A DNA stretch of 64,000 nucleotides from Paradesertivirga mongoliensis (GTDB lineage: Bacteria; Bacteroidota; Bacteroidia; Sphingobacteriales; Sphingobacteriaceae), in the NCBI RefSeq assembly GCF_024436395.1, contig NZ_JAFMZO010000001.1, positions 256,181-320,180 on the forward strand. Reading direction: 5' to 3'. Positions 42,612 to 51,396 of the stretch are shown here, one piece after another; position 1 is the first letter of the stretch, and each line of letters starts with the position of its first letter. Under the pieces are notes generated by a model, which saw only the letters and a list, made by a program, of their open reading frames with translations, had not been told where the DNA came from and did not search any database. Made by a program: the position numbers and the translations under genes.

Positions 42612-44585
42612 TTAATTCCCTGACTTAGCAATTGCCGGTTTCTTTGGTGAAGAGCTGGCAGGCTTCTTAGGCACCGGCTGTTTAGGCGCCTGCTTTCCTG
42701 GCTTCCTCAACGACGGAATGATTTCTTCCTTAGATGCCGGACGTTCTTCAGGCTTCCAGACAAATCCTTCCAGCATATCTTCGTCTTTCGGAATTTTATC
42801 AATCGGAAAATACTTGCCCTCGGCCTTTCGGACCAGCATTACATCGGTTAACTTATTATTAGCAAAATCCAGCCGCATTCGCCCGCTGAGCGTTCGGTTA
42901 AATCCGGAATACACACTATCCTCAGTGGTATAGTAAATACTTTCGGCATTTCCGTCTACCAGCATCCTGTGAAGGCGGCTGTTCACAAACAAGCCGGTCA
43001 TTTTTGAGCCCTTTACCTGGTTAAACTTGGTAGAATCGTTTTCTGTACTTACAATAAATCCATCTTTCTTAAGCTGCATGTTATCAAGCTTCCGGTTTTT
43101 TAACTGAAGAAAAATGGTATCGGCAGATAGCTGTGAACCCTGTGTCCAGATAATCGGGTTTTGGAAACAGCGAATGGTTGAATCTGCATAACTGTAAAAT
43201 GCAGAATCGGATTTCGATTGCAAATCAGACTTAAATATCTTAACCTTATGATAGGCCAGGATAATGCGTGTACGGGTTGTATCCAAAGGAGCTTTAACCT
43301 TCTTTGCGTTTTGCAACGAGTCGGTTAAGGCATTCACGCTATCCTTTTCGGCAACAGATAAGGCAGAATCGATAAGAGGCGCCTCAGGCTTATCCGGCTT
43401 TACCACCTTAGGTGCACGGGGTTTTCTGGGCTTTAACAAACCGAAAAGCCGTCTTTTAGGAGGGGTTTTTACCGGTGCAACCTCGGGCACCGAGTCTTGT
43501 GCAACAGTTTCGTTCGGAATATTGGGCAAAGCGGCAGGCACATTTCCATCAACAATGGCAGCACCAGGGGCTTGTCCCTCTACTATTACGGCCTCTTCCT
43601 CTACAACTTCGGCATCCGATTTTAATTTCTCTCCGTCAAGCGGAACGAGATCTCGCAAGAAAATAAGCTTCGTTAACAGCGTATCTGCCGTCATCCAAAT
43701 AGTATCAACCTTAGTTGAATCTTCTTCCACAACCATCGTTACATAAGCGCTGCCAGTCATCAATGCGCTCTCATCCGCCTTGCGATAAGTCCCCACATTT
43801 CCTTTCATGGTACTTTTTTGCTCGGTATCTACGAAAGTTACATTTCTGATGGCCTTGCCAAATCCGGCTTTTCCATCATAAAACAAACTGTCGCCTTTTA
43901 GAGACTTTGTGCCATCGGTATAAAGATTCTTCTTCCCAAACCAGGCCTGATCTGTTTCGGTGTTGTAGCGGCCGTTCTCAGTATATAACTTAGTCTTATC
44001 CTTTTTATTTAAAATATTGGTAGGGCCGTAGAAATACGACATCTTACTTATCGAATTGTAGCGAAGTGTATCAGTGTTCATCAAAACCTCGGGCGTAGTT
44101 ACTACCACATCATACCGAAAGTACGCATCGCTAGTAGTGCCGAAATAATACCCGTTTTTGCTCGTAATCACTGTTGGAGGATTGTTCACCTGCCCACCTC
44201 CGATATAGGTTCCCATACGGGTACCAAGATTATAGGTAAGATAGTTGGTGGTTAGCGTGGCATCTTTATCAACCAGCTTCACATTGCCGGTAAGCAACGC
44301 CAGCTTGGTGTTACCGTTGTAATTGAGCTCATCGGAATAAATTATGGTTCCGTTGCTTTGCGTAATCACTACATGACCGAAGGCATCAAAAGCATTGGCG
44401 GCGTTATTAAATAATGCGCTATCGGCCGACAAGGTGGTTCCATCTTGTGCAAATACTGGTTTTATCACACGTAAAGCCTGTTTACCCGGAGATAGCGACT
44501 GCGATTGTACCAGCTGAACTGTACTTTGAGCAGAAACGCCAAAAGCCGAAAGCAATACTATATATAGAAAGAGGAATTTCTTCAC
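42612..44585 (-). CDS. OstA-like protein (LPS transport, LptA/LptD family)
   Basis: A 657-aa exported protein (signal peptide MKKFLFLYIVLLSAFGVSA). Residues about 35-290 are OstA/LptA repeats (TTLSADSALFNNAANAFDAFGHVVITQSNGTIIYSDELNYNG, TKLALLTGNVKLVDKDATLTTNYLTYN), followed by a Pro/Glu-rich linker and more OstA-like repeats (about 420-610), then a Pro/Lys-rich C-terminal tail. No C-terminal LptD barrel is visible, so it is an LptA-type bridge or periplasmic part. Start codon is GTG at 44585, with a TAATTTTG box ending 4 bp upstream. It is divergent from tilS. Confidence 0.8.
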   Translation of the reverse strand: MKKFLFLYIVLLSAFGVSAQSTVQLVQSQSLSPGKQALRVIKPVFAQDGTTLSADSALFNNAANAFDAFGHVVITQSNGTIIYSDELNYNGNTKLALLTGNVKLVDKDATLTTNYLTYNLGTRMGTYIGGGQVNNPPTVITSKNGYYFGTTSDAYFRYDVVVTTPEVLMNTDTLRYNSISKMSYFYGPTNILNKKDKTKLYTENGRYNTETDQAWFGKKNLYTDGTKSLKGDSLFYDGKAGFGKAIRNVTFVDTEQKSTMKGNVGTYRKADESALMTGSAYVTMVVEEDSTKVDTIWMTADTLLTKLIFLRDLVPLDGEKLKSDAEVVEEEAVIVEGQAPGAAIVDGNVPAALPNIPNETVAQDSVPEVAPVKTPPKRRLFGLLKPRKPRAPKVVKPDKPEAPLIDSALSVAEKDSVNALTDSLQNAKKVKAPLDTTRTRIILAYHKVKIFKSDLQSKSDSAFYSYADSTIRCFQNPIIWTQGSQLSADTIFLQLKNRKLDNMQLKKDGFIVSTENDSTKFNQVKGSKMTGLFVNSRLHRMLVDGNAESIYYTTEDSVYSGFNRTLSGRMRLDFANNKLTDVMLVRKAEGKYFPIDKIPKDEDMLEGFVWKPEERPASKEEIIPSLRKPGKQAPKQPVPKKPASSSPKKPAIAKSGN

Positions 44586-44589
44586 TTTG

Positions 44590-44597
44590 CAAAATTA
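44590..44597 (-). promoter_or_regulatory. -7 promoter box abutting the ostA GTG start
   Basis: TAATTTTG on the minus strand matches TAnnTTTG and ends 4 bp before the GTG, predicting a leaderless transcript beginning at or next to a GTG. Confidence 0.5.
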
Positions 44598-44670
44598 GTT
44601 TTTTAAAAGCATCTAACTACATCCCGGGCGTTAAAGTATGTTAAGACAGTAAATACAGGATATATTTAGA

Positions 44671-44678
44671 TATTTTTG
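44671..44678 (+). promoter_or_regulatory. -7 promoter box abutting tilS start
   Basis: TATTTTTG matches TAnnTTTG and ends 4 bp before the tilS ATG. Confidence 0.55.
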
Positions 44679-44682
44679 ACAA

Positions 44683-46047
44683 ATGTTGCCTCTTAACAGA
44701 TTCATATCGTTCATTGAGTTTAACAAGCTGTTTAAACCAGAGGAAAAGGTGCTGCTTGCTATAAGCGGAGGAAAGGATTCTGTATTGATGGCGCATTTAT
44801 TTAACGACGCCCGCTTCAGTTTTGGTATTGCGCACTGCAACTTCGAATTAAGGGCTGATGAGTCTGACGGTGATGAGATTTTTTGTAAACAGCTAGCTGA
44901 AAAGCTTAACGTTCCTTTCTATCATACCAGGTTTCAGACCGAGATCTTAGCGAAGCAACAAGGCCTTTCGATCCAAATGGCCGCCCGCGAACTTCGCTAC
45001 AATTGGTTTGAGAGCATTCGTGCAAACGAAGGATTTGATTACATAGCTGTTGCTCACCATCAGAGTGATACTACCGAAACCGTTCTTTTGAACCTGGTGA
45101 GAGGTACAGGGATTGCTGGATTACATGGCATTTTGCCGAAAAGGGGAAAGCTGATCCGACCATTATTATTTCTCAGGAGAGATGAAATAGACGAAATTGC
45201 CGGAGAGGAAAACCTCGCCTACCGGGAAGATCGCTCAAACAGCTCTGTAAAATATGCACGCAACAAACTGCGACTGGAAGTCATCCCTAAATTAAAAGAA
45301 CTAAATCCATTTCTGGACCAAACTTTTGAGAGCAACAGCCGCCGGTTTAAGGAGTTGGAAGATTTTCTGAACAATCAGGTTGAAACTTTGAGAGAAGGCC
45401 TGTTTCGAATTACCCCTTCCGGGGATATCTATATCGGCTTGGATAAGCTCCGAAAATTACAACCTCAAAAGCTTTTGTTGTATGAGATTTTTAAACCCTA
45501 TAATTTCTCGGAAGCTGTATTAGAGGATCTTGTAAAATCGTGGAATGGTCAGGCCGGGAAAATCTTTGAATCAACTACCCACCGCTTGCTACTGGATAGA
45601 CACGAGTTGATTCTGAGCAAATTACAGGAAACCACCTTACCCGAGATATTGATTGATGAGAAAACTTCATCTTGTGTTTGGGGAACCCGCAGGTTTGAAA
45701 TCAAAGAGTCTGATGCCATAGGTTTGGAAATCTCTGCATCCAGCGATACAGCTTTTTTTGATGCAGCCCTGTTACTTTTTCCGTTAAAACTTCGTCATTG
45801 GAATAAAGGCGACTATTTTTACCCTCTGGGGATGAAGGGTAAAAAAAAATTGAGTGATTTTTATACCGGACTAAAGCTACCTTTAACCGCTAAAAACTCT
45901 GTACCGGTATTAGAAAATGGTAACGGAGACATTCTTTGGATTGCAGGTTACCGGTCTGACGAACGCTATAAAGTTAGCCGCCTGAGCAAAAAAGTTATTA
46001 TATTCGAAATGCAAACATGTCATGACAACAAAACCTGCTTTTACTGA
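44683..46047 (+). CDS. tilS: tRNA(Ile)-lysidine synthetase
   Basis: A 454-aa PP-loop ATPase that converts C34 of the tRNA-Ile CAU anticodon to lysidine. The SGGKDS loop is at residues 28-33 (LLAISGGKDSVLMAHL). AHHQSDTTETVLLNLVRGTGIAGLHG and the N-domain end are typical, and the C-terminal TilS domain (LRHWNKGDYFYPLGMKGKKKLSDFY) is present. The last 26 bp overlap the start of the next gene. A -7 box lies 4 bp upstream of the ATG, facing the ostA box. Confidence 0.95.
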   Translation: MLPLNRFISFIEFNKLFKPEEKVLLAISGGKDSVLMAHLFNDARFSFGIAHCNFELRADESDGDEIFCKQLAEKLNVPFYHTRFQTEILAKQQGLSIQMAARELRYNWFESIRANEGFDYIAVAHHQSDTTETVLLNLVRGTGIAGLHGILPKRGKLIRPLLFLRRDEIDEIAGEENLAYREDRSNSSVKYARNKLRLEVIPKLKELNPFLDQTFESNSRRFKELEDFLNNQVETLREGLFRITPSGDIYIGLDKLRKLQPQKLLLYEIFKPYNFSEAVLEDLVKSWNGQAGKIFESTTHRLLLDRHELILSKLQETTLPEILIDEKTSSCVWGTRRFEIKESDAIGLEISASSDTAFFDAALLLFPLKLRHWNKGDYFYPLGMKGKKKLSDFYTGLKLPLTAKNSVPVLENGNGDILWIAGYRSDERYKVSRLSKKVIIFEMQTCHDNKTCFY

Positions 46048-46504
46048 AAAACAATACCTGGGAAGAGATTTTAACAGGATCAGCATCCGTGTGGTTATGA
46101 TGATCTTTGCTTTCGCCGCCTACTTTGTTACCGAGAACCGCGACCGCAATGGCGACTTATTTTTGATAGTAGGTTTTGCCATTCTTATCGTTTCTATTTT
46201 TATGCTGTTTATGGTGCATTACAGAACGACGGTACAAAATAAAAGCGTAATTCTTGACGGCCTATGGACCACCAAGCTGGTTAAAATTGATTTAAATAGC
46301 ATTGTAAAAGTTCAACGACGGCCATATAGCTCTTACTTGTTAAATAATCCTGTGTATAATCTGCATCAAAAAGGAAAGATCAGATTTTACGCAGGGGGAA
46401 AAGACGCAATAAGCCTGACAGACAGAGACGGACTTGAATATATTATAGGCACACAATGCCCCGAAGAATTCGAAAAAGCTCTGGTAGATGAAATGAAAAA
46501 ATAA
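46022..46504 (+). CDS. Small membrane protein, possible bacterial PH-like domain
   Basis: A 160-aa protein that overlaps the tilS 3' end by 26 bp in another frame. Two membrane helices lie at about residues 23-45 (VVMMIFAFAAYFVTE) and 48-66 (LFLIVGFAILIVSIFMLFMV). The remaining roughly 90 residues are strand-rich with a terminal helix (RTTVQNKSVILDGLWTTKLVKIDLNSIVKVQ ... FEKALVDEMKK), a pattern like bacterial PH domains after membrane helices. The role is unknown. Confidence 0.65.
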   Translation: MTTKPAFTEKQYLGRDFNRISIRVVMMIFAFAAYFVTENRDRNGDLFLIVGFAILIVSIFMLFMVHYRTTVQNKSVILDGLWTTKLVKIDLNSIVKVQRRPYSSYLLNNPVYNLHQKGKIRFYAGGKDAISLTDRDGLEYIIGTQCPEEFEKALVDEMKK

Positions 46505-46532
46505 ATTGCGAAGCCTGAGCTTCAACAATTTA

Positions 46533-47495
46533 TTACATTTTTAATCCTATTTCTCTTAACCTTTCGTCCAGATACTCTCCGGCGGTCATGTCCGAATATA
46601 GTTTGGGATGTTGTTCATCAATACAATTATCAAGGCAGGTCAAATCAACATTCGATTTAGGATGCAGAAAAAACGGTACAGAATATCTCGAAGTCTTCAT
46701 CAATTCTCTGGGAGGATTTACTACTCTGTGAGTGGTTGACTTCAATTTGTTGTTAGTTAATCTCTGAAGCATATCGCCAACATTTACCACTATATCTTCG
46801 CCCTGAGCCTTAACAGGATACCATTCGCCATGTACCGTGAGCACTTCTAACCCATCGGCGCTGGCTCCGATAAGCAAAGTGATCAGGTTTATATCTTCAT
46901 GCGCCCCCGCACGAACCGCATCAGCAGGAAGTGCGTCGGGATCTGCAATCGGGAAATAATGAATCCCCCGTAAAATCGAATTGCCGTTATGTACTTTATC
47001 CTGAAAATAGTTTTCATCGAGCTTAAGGAAAACCGAAATTGCTTTTAAGAGATTCACTCCTGCAAATTCAAGCCTCTCATACACCTCGCGTGTTACTTCG
47101 TTGAACCTCGGCAGCTCTTCTACTACAATATTATCCGGATATTCATTCTTCACCGGATCGCCATCGGTAACGGTCTGCCCTCTTTGCCAGAATTCCTTCA
47201 AGTCGGGAGTTTTCGAGTCTTTGGCCTTTTCCTTTCCTTTACTGGTATAGCCCCGCTGTCCCGCTAACTCTGGTTTCTCGTACTTTAATTTAATTTCATC
47301 CGGCAAGTCAAAGAATTTTCTCACTTCCGCGTAGAGCTCCTTCATCAGCTCGGGAGACAGACCATGGTTTGCAATAGTAACAAAGCCGGTTTCGGTAAAG
47401 GCTTTGCCGATGTCATCAGAAAACTTCCTTTTTTGCTCAGCTGTGCCTTTCAGGTAATCATTTAAATCGAGTCGGGGAATATTTACTTCTGTCAT
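46533..47495 (-). CDS. 2-oxoglutarate/Fe(II) oxygenase, isopenicillin N synthase-like family
   Basis: A 320-aa oxidase of the non-heme iron family. The N-terminal DIOX_N region has FTETGFVTIANHGLSPELMKELY. Iron ligands are His-X-Asp in AHEDINLITLL and His in TTHRVVNPP. The 2OG-type Arg-X-Ser is in SRYSVPFF. The substrate is not predictable; plant-like and secondary-metabolism members share the family. It is a single gene, convergent with the membrane protein gene. Confidence 0.88.
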   Translation of the reverse strand: MTEVNIPRLDLNDYLKGTAEQKRKFSDDIGKAFTETGFVTIANHGLSPELMKELYAEVRKFFDLPDEIKLKYEKPELAGQRGYTSKGKEKAKDSKTPDLKEFWQRGQTVTDGDPVKNEYPDNIVVEELPRFNEVTREVYERLEFAGVNLLKAISVFLKLDENYFQDKVHNGNSILRGIHYFPIADPDALPADAVRAGAHEDINLITLLIGASADGLEVLTVHGEWYPVKAQGEDIVVNVGDMLQRLTNNKLKSTTHRVVNPPRELMKTSRYSVPFFLHPKSNVDLTCLDNCIDEQHPKLYSDMTAGEYLDERLREIGLKM

Positions 47496-47726
47496 ATATT
47501 AAAGATAAGACGTATTCTGAAAATCTCCTACGAGGAGGACAAAAAACACAGGCCCTATTTAATCCAAATATATTTACCGGCCTCATCTTAAACCCGATGA
47601 GATAGCAGAATGTTTACATAAATAATTTCTGCCGGCTACTTTCTTTACAGCCTTATTACAGATTAATTTTCATAAAAAAGGCTTTTTTAGTAATATTGCA
47701 TCGTTAAACTATTATATCTATAGGAA
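47496..47726. other. 231-bp gap upstream of the sulfite reductase gene
   Basis: No gene is seen. It holds two small inverted repeats (CTCCT-ACG-AGGAG near 47523-47535 and CTCATC-N8-GATGAG at 47582-47601), and TAATATTG (47691-47698), one base off the -7 consensus, 28 bp before the next start. No SAM riboswitch signature is visible. Confidence 0.45.
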
Positions 47727-49829
47727 ATGCAAAGTTTCAGGACTGAATTAGAAAATCCGATTGTAGAAAAAGATATCATCGAACTGGAAAAGAAGATTCG
47801 GATGTTTCGCGAAGGGACACTTCATGAAGAAAAATTCAGAAGCTTAAGGCTGGCCCGTGGTATCTACGGACAGCGTCAGCCCGGAGTACAAATGGTACGT
47901 ATTAAGTTACCTTACGGCCGTGTAACTACCAAGCAGCTTGAACGCATTTCCGATGTATCTGATAAATATGCAACCGGCAACCTCCATATAACAACCCGCC
48001 AGGATATACAGATTCACTTTGTAAGCCTCGAGCGTACCCCCGAGCTTTGGACAGAGCTAGAGCAGGACTCGATTACGCTTCGCGAGGCATGCGGTAATAC
48101 CGTAAGAAACGTGACTGCATCGCCAATGGCTGGTGTGGATCCTGAGGAACCTTTTGACGTTACTCCTTATGCTCATGCATTTTTCGAATATCTTCTGAGA
48201 AATCCTATTTGCCAGGATATGGGGAGAAAATTTAAAATCGCGTTCTCGTCATCCGAGAAAGATACTGCTTATGCGTTTATGCATGATTTAGGCTTTATCC
48301 CTAAGGTGAGATTTGAGAATGGCGAAGAAGTAAGAGGATTTAAAGTTGTTTTTGGCGGCGGACTGGGCTCACAACCGCACATAGCGGAGTTAGCTTCCGA
48401 ATTTATTCATGAGGACGATGTTATTCCTTTCGCCGAATCAATTATCCGGGTTTTTGACCGCTACGGCGAGCGTGCAAAAAGGATGAAAGCGCGTATGAAA
48501 TATCTGATCCAGGATATTGGCAGAGAGGCTCTGTTAGACCTTGCAGCGAAAGAAAAACTTGCGTTAAAATCTAAAGTTTTTAAAATAGACAGAACCATAA
48601 ACGCAAGCTCTGTATTGTCTGATTTTATCGCTCCGATCCCAGAAATCACCGAGCCTGTAAAATACCAACAGTGGTTAAAAACTAACGTGTATGCGCAAAA
48701 GCAACAAGGATATGTTACCGTTGGGCTTAAAATACAAAATGGTGATATCAAAACTCCTGTGGCAAGAACATTAATCAAACTGATTCGTGAGATTGCTGCG
48801 GATGATGTTAGGTTAACCCAAAATCAGGGCATGCGCATTCGTTTTATTAAAGAAGAAAACCTTCCTTATGTATTCGAGAAGCTAAATGAACTAGGCCTTG
48901 CAAATCCAGGTTTTGAAAGTGTGGCCGATGTTACGTCATGCCCCGGAACCGACACCTGTAATTTAGGTATCTCAAACAGCACGGGAATTACACGTGAGCT
49001 TGAAAGAGTTATTCTGGAAGAATATCCGGACCTGATCTACAACAAAGACATTACCATTAAAATAAGCGGCTGTATCAATGCTTGTGGTCAGCATGCTATG
49101 ACAGCTATTGGGTTCCATGGATCAAGCATGAAGGTCGGCCCTTTAGTTGCGCCTGCCCTGCAAGTTTTATTAGGCGGTGGCGCAACCGGAGACGGAAATG
49201 GAGTAGCGTCTGAAAAAATTGTTAAGGTACCAAGCAAACGCGGGCCTCAGGTATTGAGAACCGTTTTAGACGACTACCATAAAAATGCTTTAGAGGGCGA
49301 GTTGTTTAACCAGTATTACAGTCGGCAGGGTAAAATCTACTTCTATGACCTGTTAAGTTCGTTATCAAAACATGATGGAATTACGCCTGATGATTTTATC
49401 GACTGGGAGCAGGAAGAACCTTACAAACCAGCTATTGGTGTTGGTGAGTGTGCCAGCGTGCAGATAGACCTCATTGCAGTATTATTGGTTGAAGCAGAAG
49501 AAAAATTACAGAGGGCCGGTGAAGCTTTCGCAGCTGCTGAGTATTCTGATGCCATTTACTATGCCTATACTGGCTTTATAAATTCGGCAAAAGCACTATT
49601 AGTTTCTGAGGATAAAAGAACGAATACACAAGCGGGAATCATTAAAGATTTTGATGAGCACTTTGTATCAGCTGGAAAGATTAAACTGGATATGCGCTTT
49701 CAAGAGCTTGTTTATCAGTTAAACACACAAGAACCTACGCAAGAGTTTGCCGAGTACTATATCAATCAGTCAAAGCTGTTTAATCAGCAACTTACAGAAT
49801 ACCGCAATTCGCAATTAATTGCACAATAG
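47727..49829 (+). CDS. Sulfite/nitrite reductase with C-terminal HEPN domain
   Basis: A 700-aa enzyme. Residues 1 to about 565 are a ferredoxin-type sulfite/nitrite reductase: repeated halves, LHITTRQDIQIH (siroheme/active-site region), NVTASPMAG, and the 4Fe-4S/siroheme ligands Cys405 and Cys411 (CPGTDTC) with Cys449 and Cys453 (CINAC). From about 575 to 700 a helical HEPN domain is fused (DLIAVLLVEAEEKLQRAGEAFAAAEYSDAIYYAYTGFINSAKALL), lacking the RX4-6H motif of HEPN ribonucleases. The partner gene 14 bp downstream makes siroheme, which argues for assimilation. Nitrite versus sulfite as substrate is not settled by eye. Confidence 0.87.
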   Translation: MQSFRTELENPIVEKDIIELEKKIRMFREGTLHEEKFRSLRLARGIYGQRQPGVQMVRIKLPYGRVTTKQLERISDVSDKYATGNLHITTRQDIQIHFVSLERTPELWTELEQDSITLREACGNTVRNVTASPMAGVDPEEPFDVTPYAHAFFEYLLRNPICQDMGRKFKIAFSSSEKDTAYAFMHDLGFIPKVRFENGEEVRGFKVVFGGGLGSQPHIAELASEFIHEDDVIPFAESIIRVFDRYGERAKRMKARMKYLIQDIGREALLDLAAKEKLALKSKVFKIDRTINASSVLSDFIAPIPEITEPVKYQQWLKTNVYAQKQQGYVTVGLKIQNGDIKTPVARTLIKLIREIAADDVRLTQNQGMRIRFIKEENLPYVFEKLNELGLANPGFESVADVTSCPGTDTCNLGISNSTGITRELERVILEEYPDLIYNKDITIKISGCINACGQHAMTAIGFHGSSMKVGPLVAPALQVLLGGGATGDGNGVASEKIVKVPSKRGPQVLRTVLDDYHKNALEGELFNQYYSRQGKIYFYDLLSSLSKHDGITPDDFIDWEQEEPYKPAIGVGECASVQIDLIAVLLVEAEEKLQRAGEAFAAAEYSDAIYYAYTGFINSAKALLVSEDKRTNTQAGIIKDFDEHFVSAGKIKLDMRFQELVYQLNTQEPTQEFAEYYINQSKLFNQQLTEYRNSQLIAQ

Positions 49830-49843
49830 GAATTAGCATAAAA

Positions 49844-51358
49844 ATGTCAGGAACCATTACCGAGGAGCATTTAGTAGCGAGCACCTATAAGGAGCATAAT
49901 ACGCTTTTTCCGATCTTCCTAAAACTCGAAAACCTGACTACTTTAATAGTAGGCGGAGGCTATGTTGCCACCGAAAAACTGACTGCTTTATTTCAAAACA
50001 GTCCGCAGGCTGTCGTGCGATTAGTTGCCACGCAAATCTCGCCCGAGGTAAAATCTTTAATCACCCGGCACAATATTCATTTCGAAGAGCGTGCCTTTTC
50101 GCCAACCGACCTTGAGGGGATTGATCTTGCAATCATAGCGATTGACGATAAAAATACCAGCGCCGAAATACATTCGGCATGCCTGGAAAGCGGCGTACTC
50201 ACCAATGTGGCCGACAAACCCGAGCTCTGCGACTTTTACTTAAGTTCGATAGTACAAAAAGGCAACCTGAAAATTGCAATATCCACCAACGGCAAATCAC
50301 CCACTATTGCCAAACGGGTGAAAGAAGTACTCACGGAGGCTATCCCGCCGGAAATGGAGGATGTTCTTGACAATATGGAGAAGATCCGGCAGCGGCTGGG
50401 AGGCGATTTTTCGGATAAAGTGAGGCAATTGAACGATATCACCTCTGTTCTGGCTGTAAAAACAGAACCCGAAACCCGGCAACATAAAAAACTGGTGCAT
50501 TACCTGCTCTATTCCGGGGCGGCAATCTGCCTGATGGTACTTGGACACCTCTTTTTTACATATATCAATTTTGAGAATATTTCTGTTGCATCAGAATGGG
50601 TAAGCCAGCAGGTAACATCAGAGATTTTCATTTATATACTGGGTGGATTTATCGCCCAAATGATTGACGGAGCATTAGGAATGGCTTATGGCGTAAGTGC
50701 AACCACCTTCCTTATGTCGTTTGGTGTTCCGGCAGCAGCTGCCAGCGCCAGCGTACACACATCAGAGATATTCACTTCCGGAGTTTCCGGACTGATGCAC
50801 TTACGTTTTGGAAATGTGAATAGCAAACTTTTCAAGAACCTGCTATTACCCGGAATCGTCGGAGCAATTCTAGGGGCTTACATTTTGACCTCACTCGAAA
50901 ATTACAACTCGTATATCAAGCCGATTGTAGCTATGTATACAATGACATTGGGGATAGTAATTATCAGAAAGGCATTGGCGGCCAAACGAAGAAAGAAGAA
51001 GACAAAAAACGTTGGAATTCTTGCTATTGTTGGGGGCTTTCTCGATTCGGTAGGAGGAGGTGGATGGGGACCAATAGTAACCTCTACGTTGCTCGCGGGC
51101 GGAAGAAATGCACGATTTACAATTGGTTCGGTAAATTTGGCCGAGTTTTTTGTGGCTTTTGCGAGCTCGGTAACTTTTAGCATTTTCCTTGGCATGGGAA
51201 CCTATTTCCAAATTATACTGGGGCTGGTAGTGGGCGGAATGATCGCTGCACCCATTGCTGCAAGTTTATCCAGCAGGCTACCTGTAAAAACTATCATGTT
51301 AATTGTGGGTATAGTAATTATCATTGTTTCGTTGAACACCTTCCGTAAGTATATCTAG
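49844..51358 (+). CDS. Precorrin-2 dehydrogenase (siroheme) domain fused to TSUP permease
   Basis: A 504-aa fusion. Residues about 20-205 are the CysG/Met8 NAD-dependent domain: FPIFLKLENLTTLIVGGGYVATEKL (nucleotide-binding GGGYVA), LAIIAIDDKNTSAEIH, NVADKPELCDFYLSSIVQKGNLKIAISTNGKSPTIAKRVKE. Residues about 225-504 are a TauE/SafE-type sulfite/sulfonate exporter with eight or so helices, including two repeated halves (GGFIAQMIDGALGMAYGVSATT, GGFLDSVGGGGWGPIVTSTLLAGG). One chain therefore supplies the cofactor and moves a sulfur anion. It sits between the reductase and an Rrf2 regulator. Confidence 0.86.
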   Translation: MSGTITEEHLVASTYKEHNTLFPIFLKLENLTTLIVGGGYVATEKLTALFQNSPQAVVRLVATQISPEVKSLITRHNIHFEERAFSPTDLEGIDLAIIAIDDKNTSAEIHSACLESGVLTNVADKPELCDFYLSSIVQKGNLKIAISTNGKSPTIAKRVKEVLTEAIPPEMEDVLDNMEKIRQRLGGDFSDKVRQLNDITSVLAVKTEPETRQHKKLVHYLLYSGAAICLMVLGHLFFTYINFENISVASEWVSQQVTSEIFIYILGGFIAQMIDGALGMAYGVSATTFLMSFGVPAAAASASVHTSEIFTSGVSGLMHLRFGNVNSKLFKNLLLPGIVGAILGAYILTSLENYNSYIKPIVAMYTMTLGIVIIRKALAAKRRKKKTKNVGILAIVGGFLDSVGGGGWGPIVTSTLLAGGRNARFTIGSVNLAEFFVAFASSVTFSIFLGMGTYFQIILGLVVGGMIAAPIAASLSSRLPVKTIMLIVGIVIIIVSLNTFRKYI

Positions 51359-51363
51359 TTTGC

Positions 51364-51371
51364 TATATTTG
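51364..51371 (+). promoter_or_regulatory. -7 promoter box of the Rrf2 regulator gene
   Basis: TATATTTG matches TAnnTTTG and ends 25 bp before the TTG start. The in-frame TGA at 51370-51372 overlaps it, ruling out a start upstream of the box. Confidence 0.5.
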
Positions 51372-51396
51372 ATATACCAACTCTATAGACAAAGCT

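Noticed and set aside
43264..43746. 160-codon plus-strand frame inside ostA
   Set aside because: Composition mirrors the opposite strand of a clear gene and no motif is seen.
47496..47726. SAM or other sulfur riboswitch before the sulfite reductase gene
   Set aside because: Only two short inverted repeats are present; no recognisable aptamer core.
49437..49829. HEPN toxin or ribonuclease
   Set aside because: It is fused to an enzyme, lacks RX4-6H, and no partner MNT gene is nearby.
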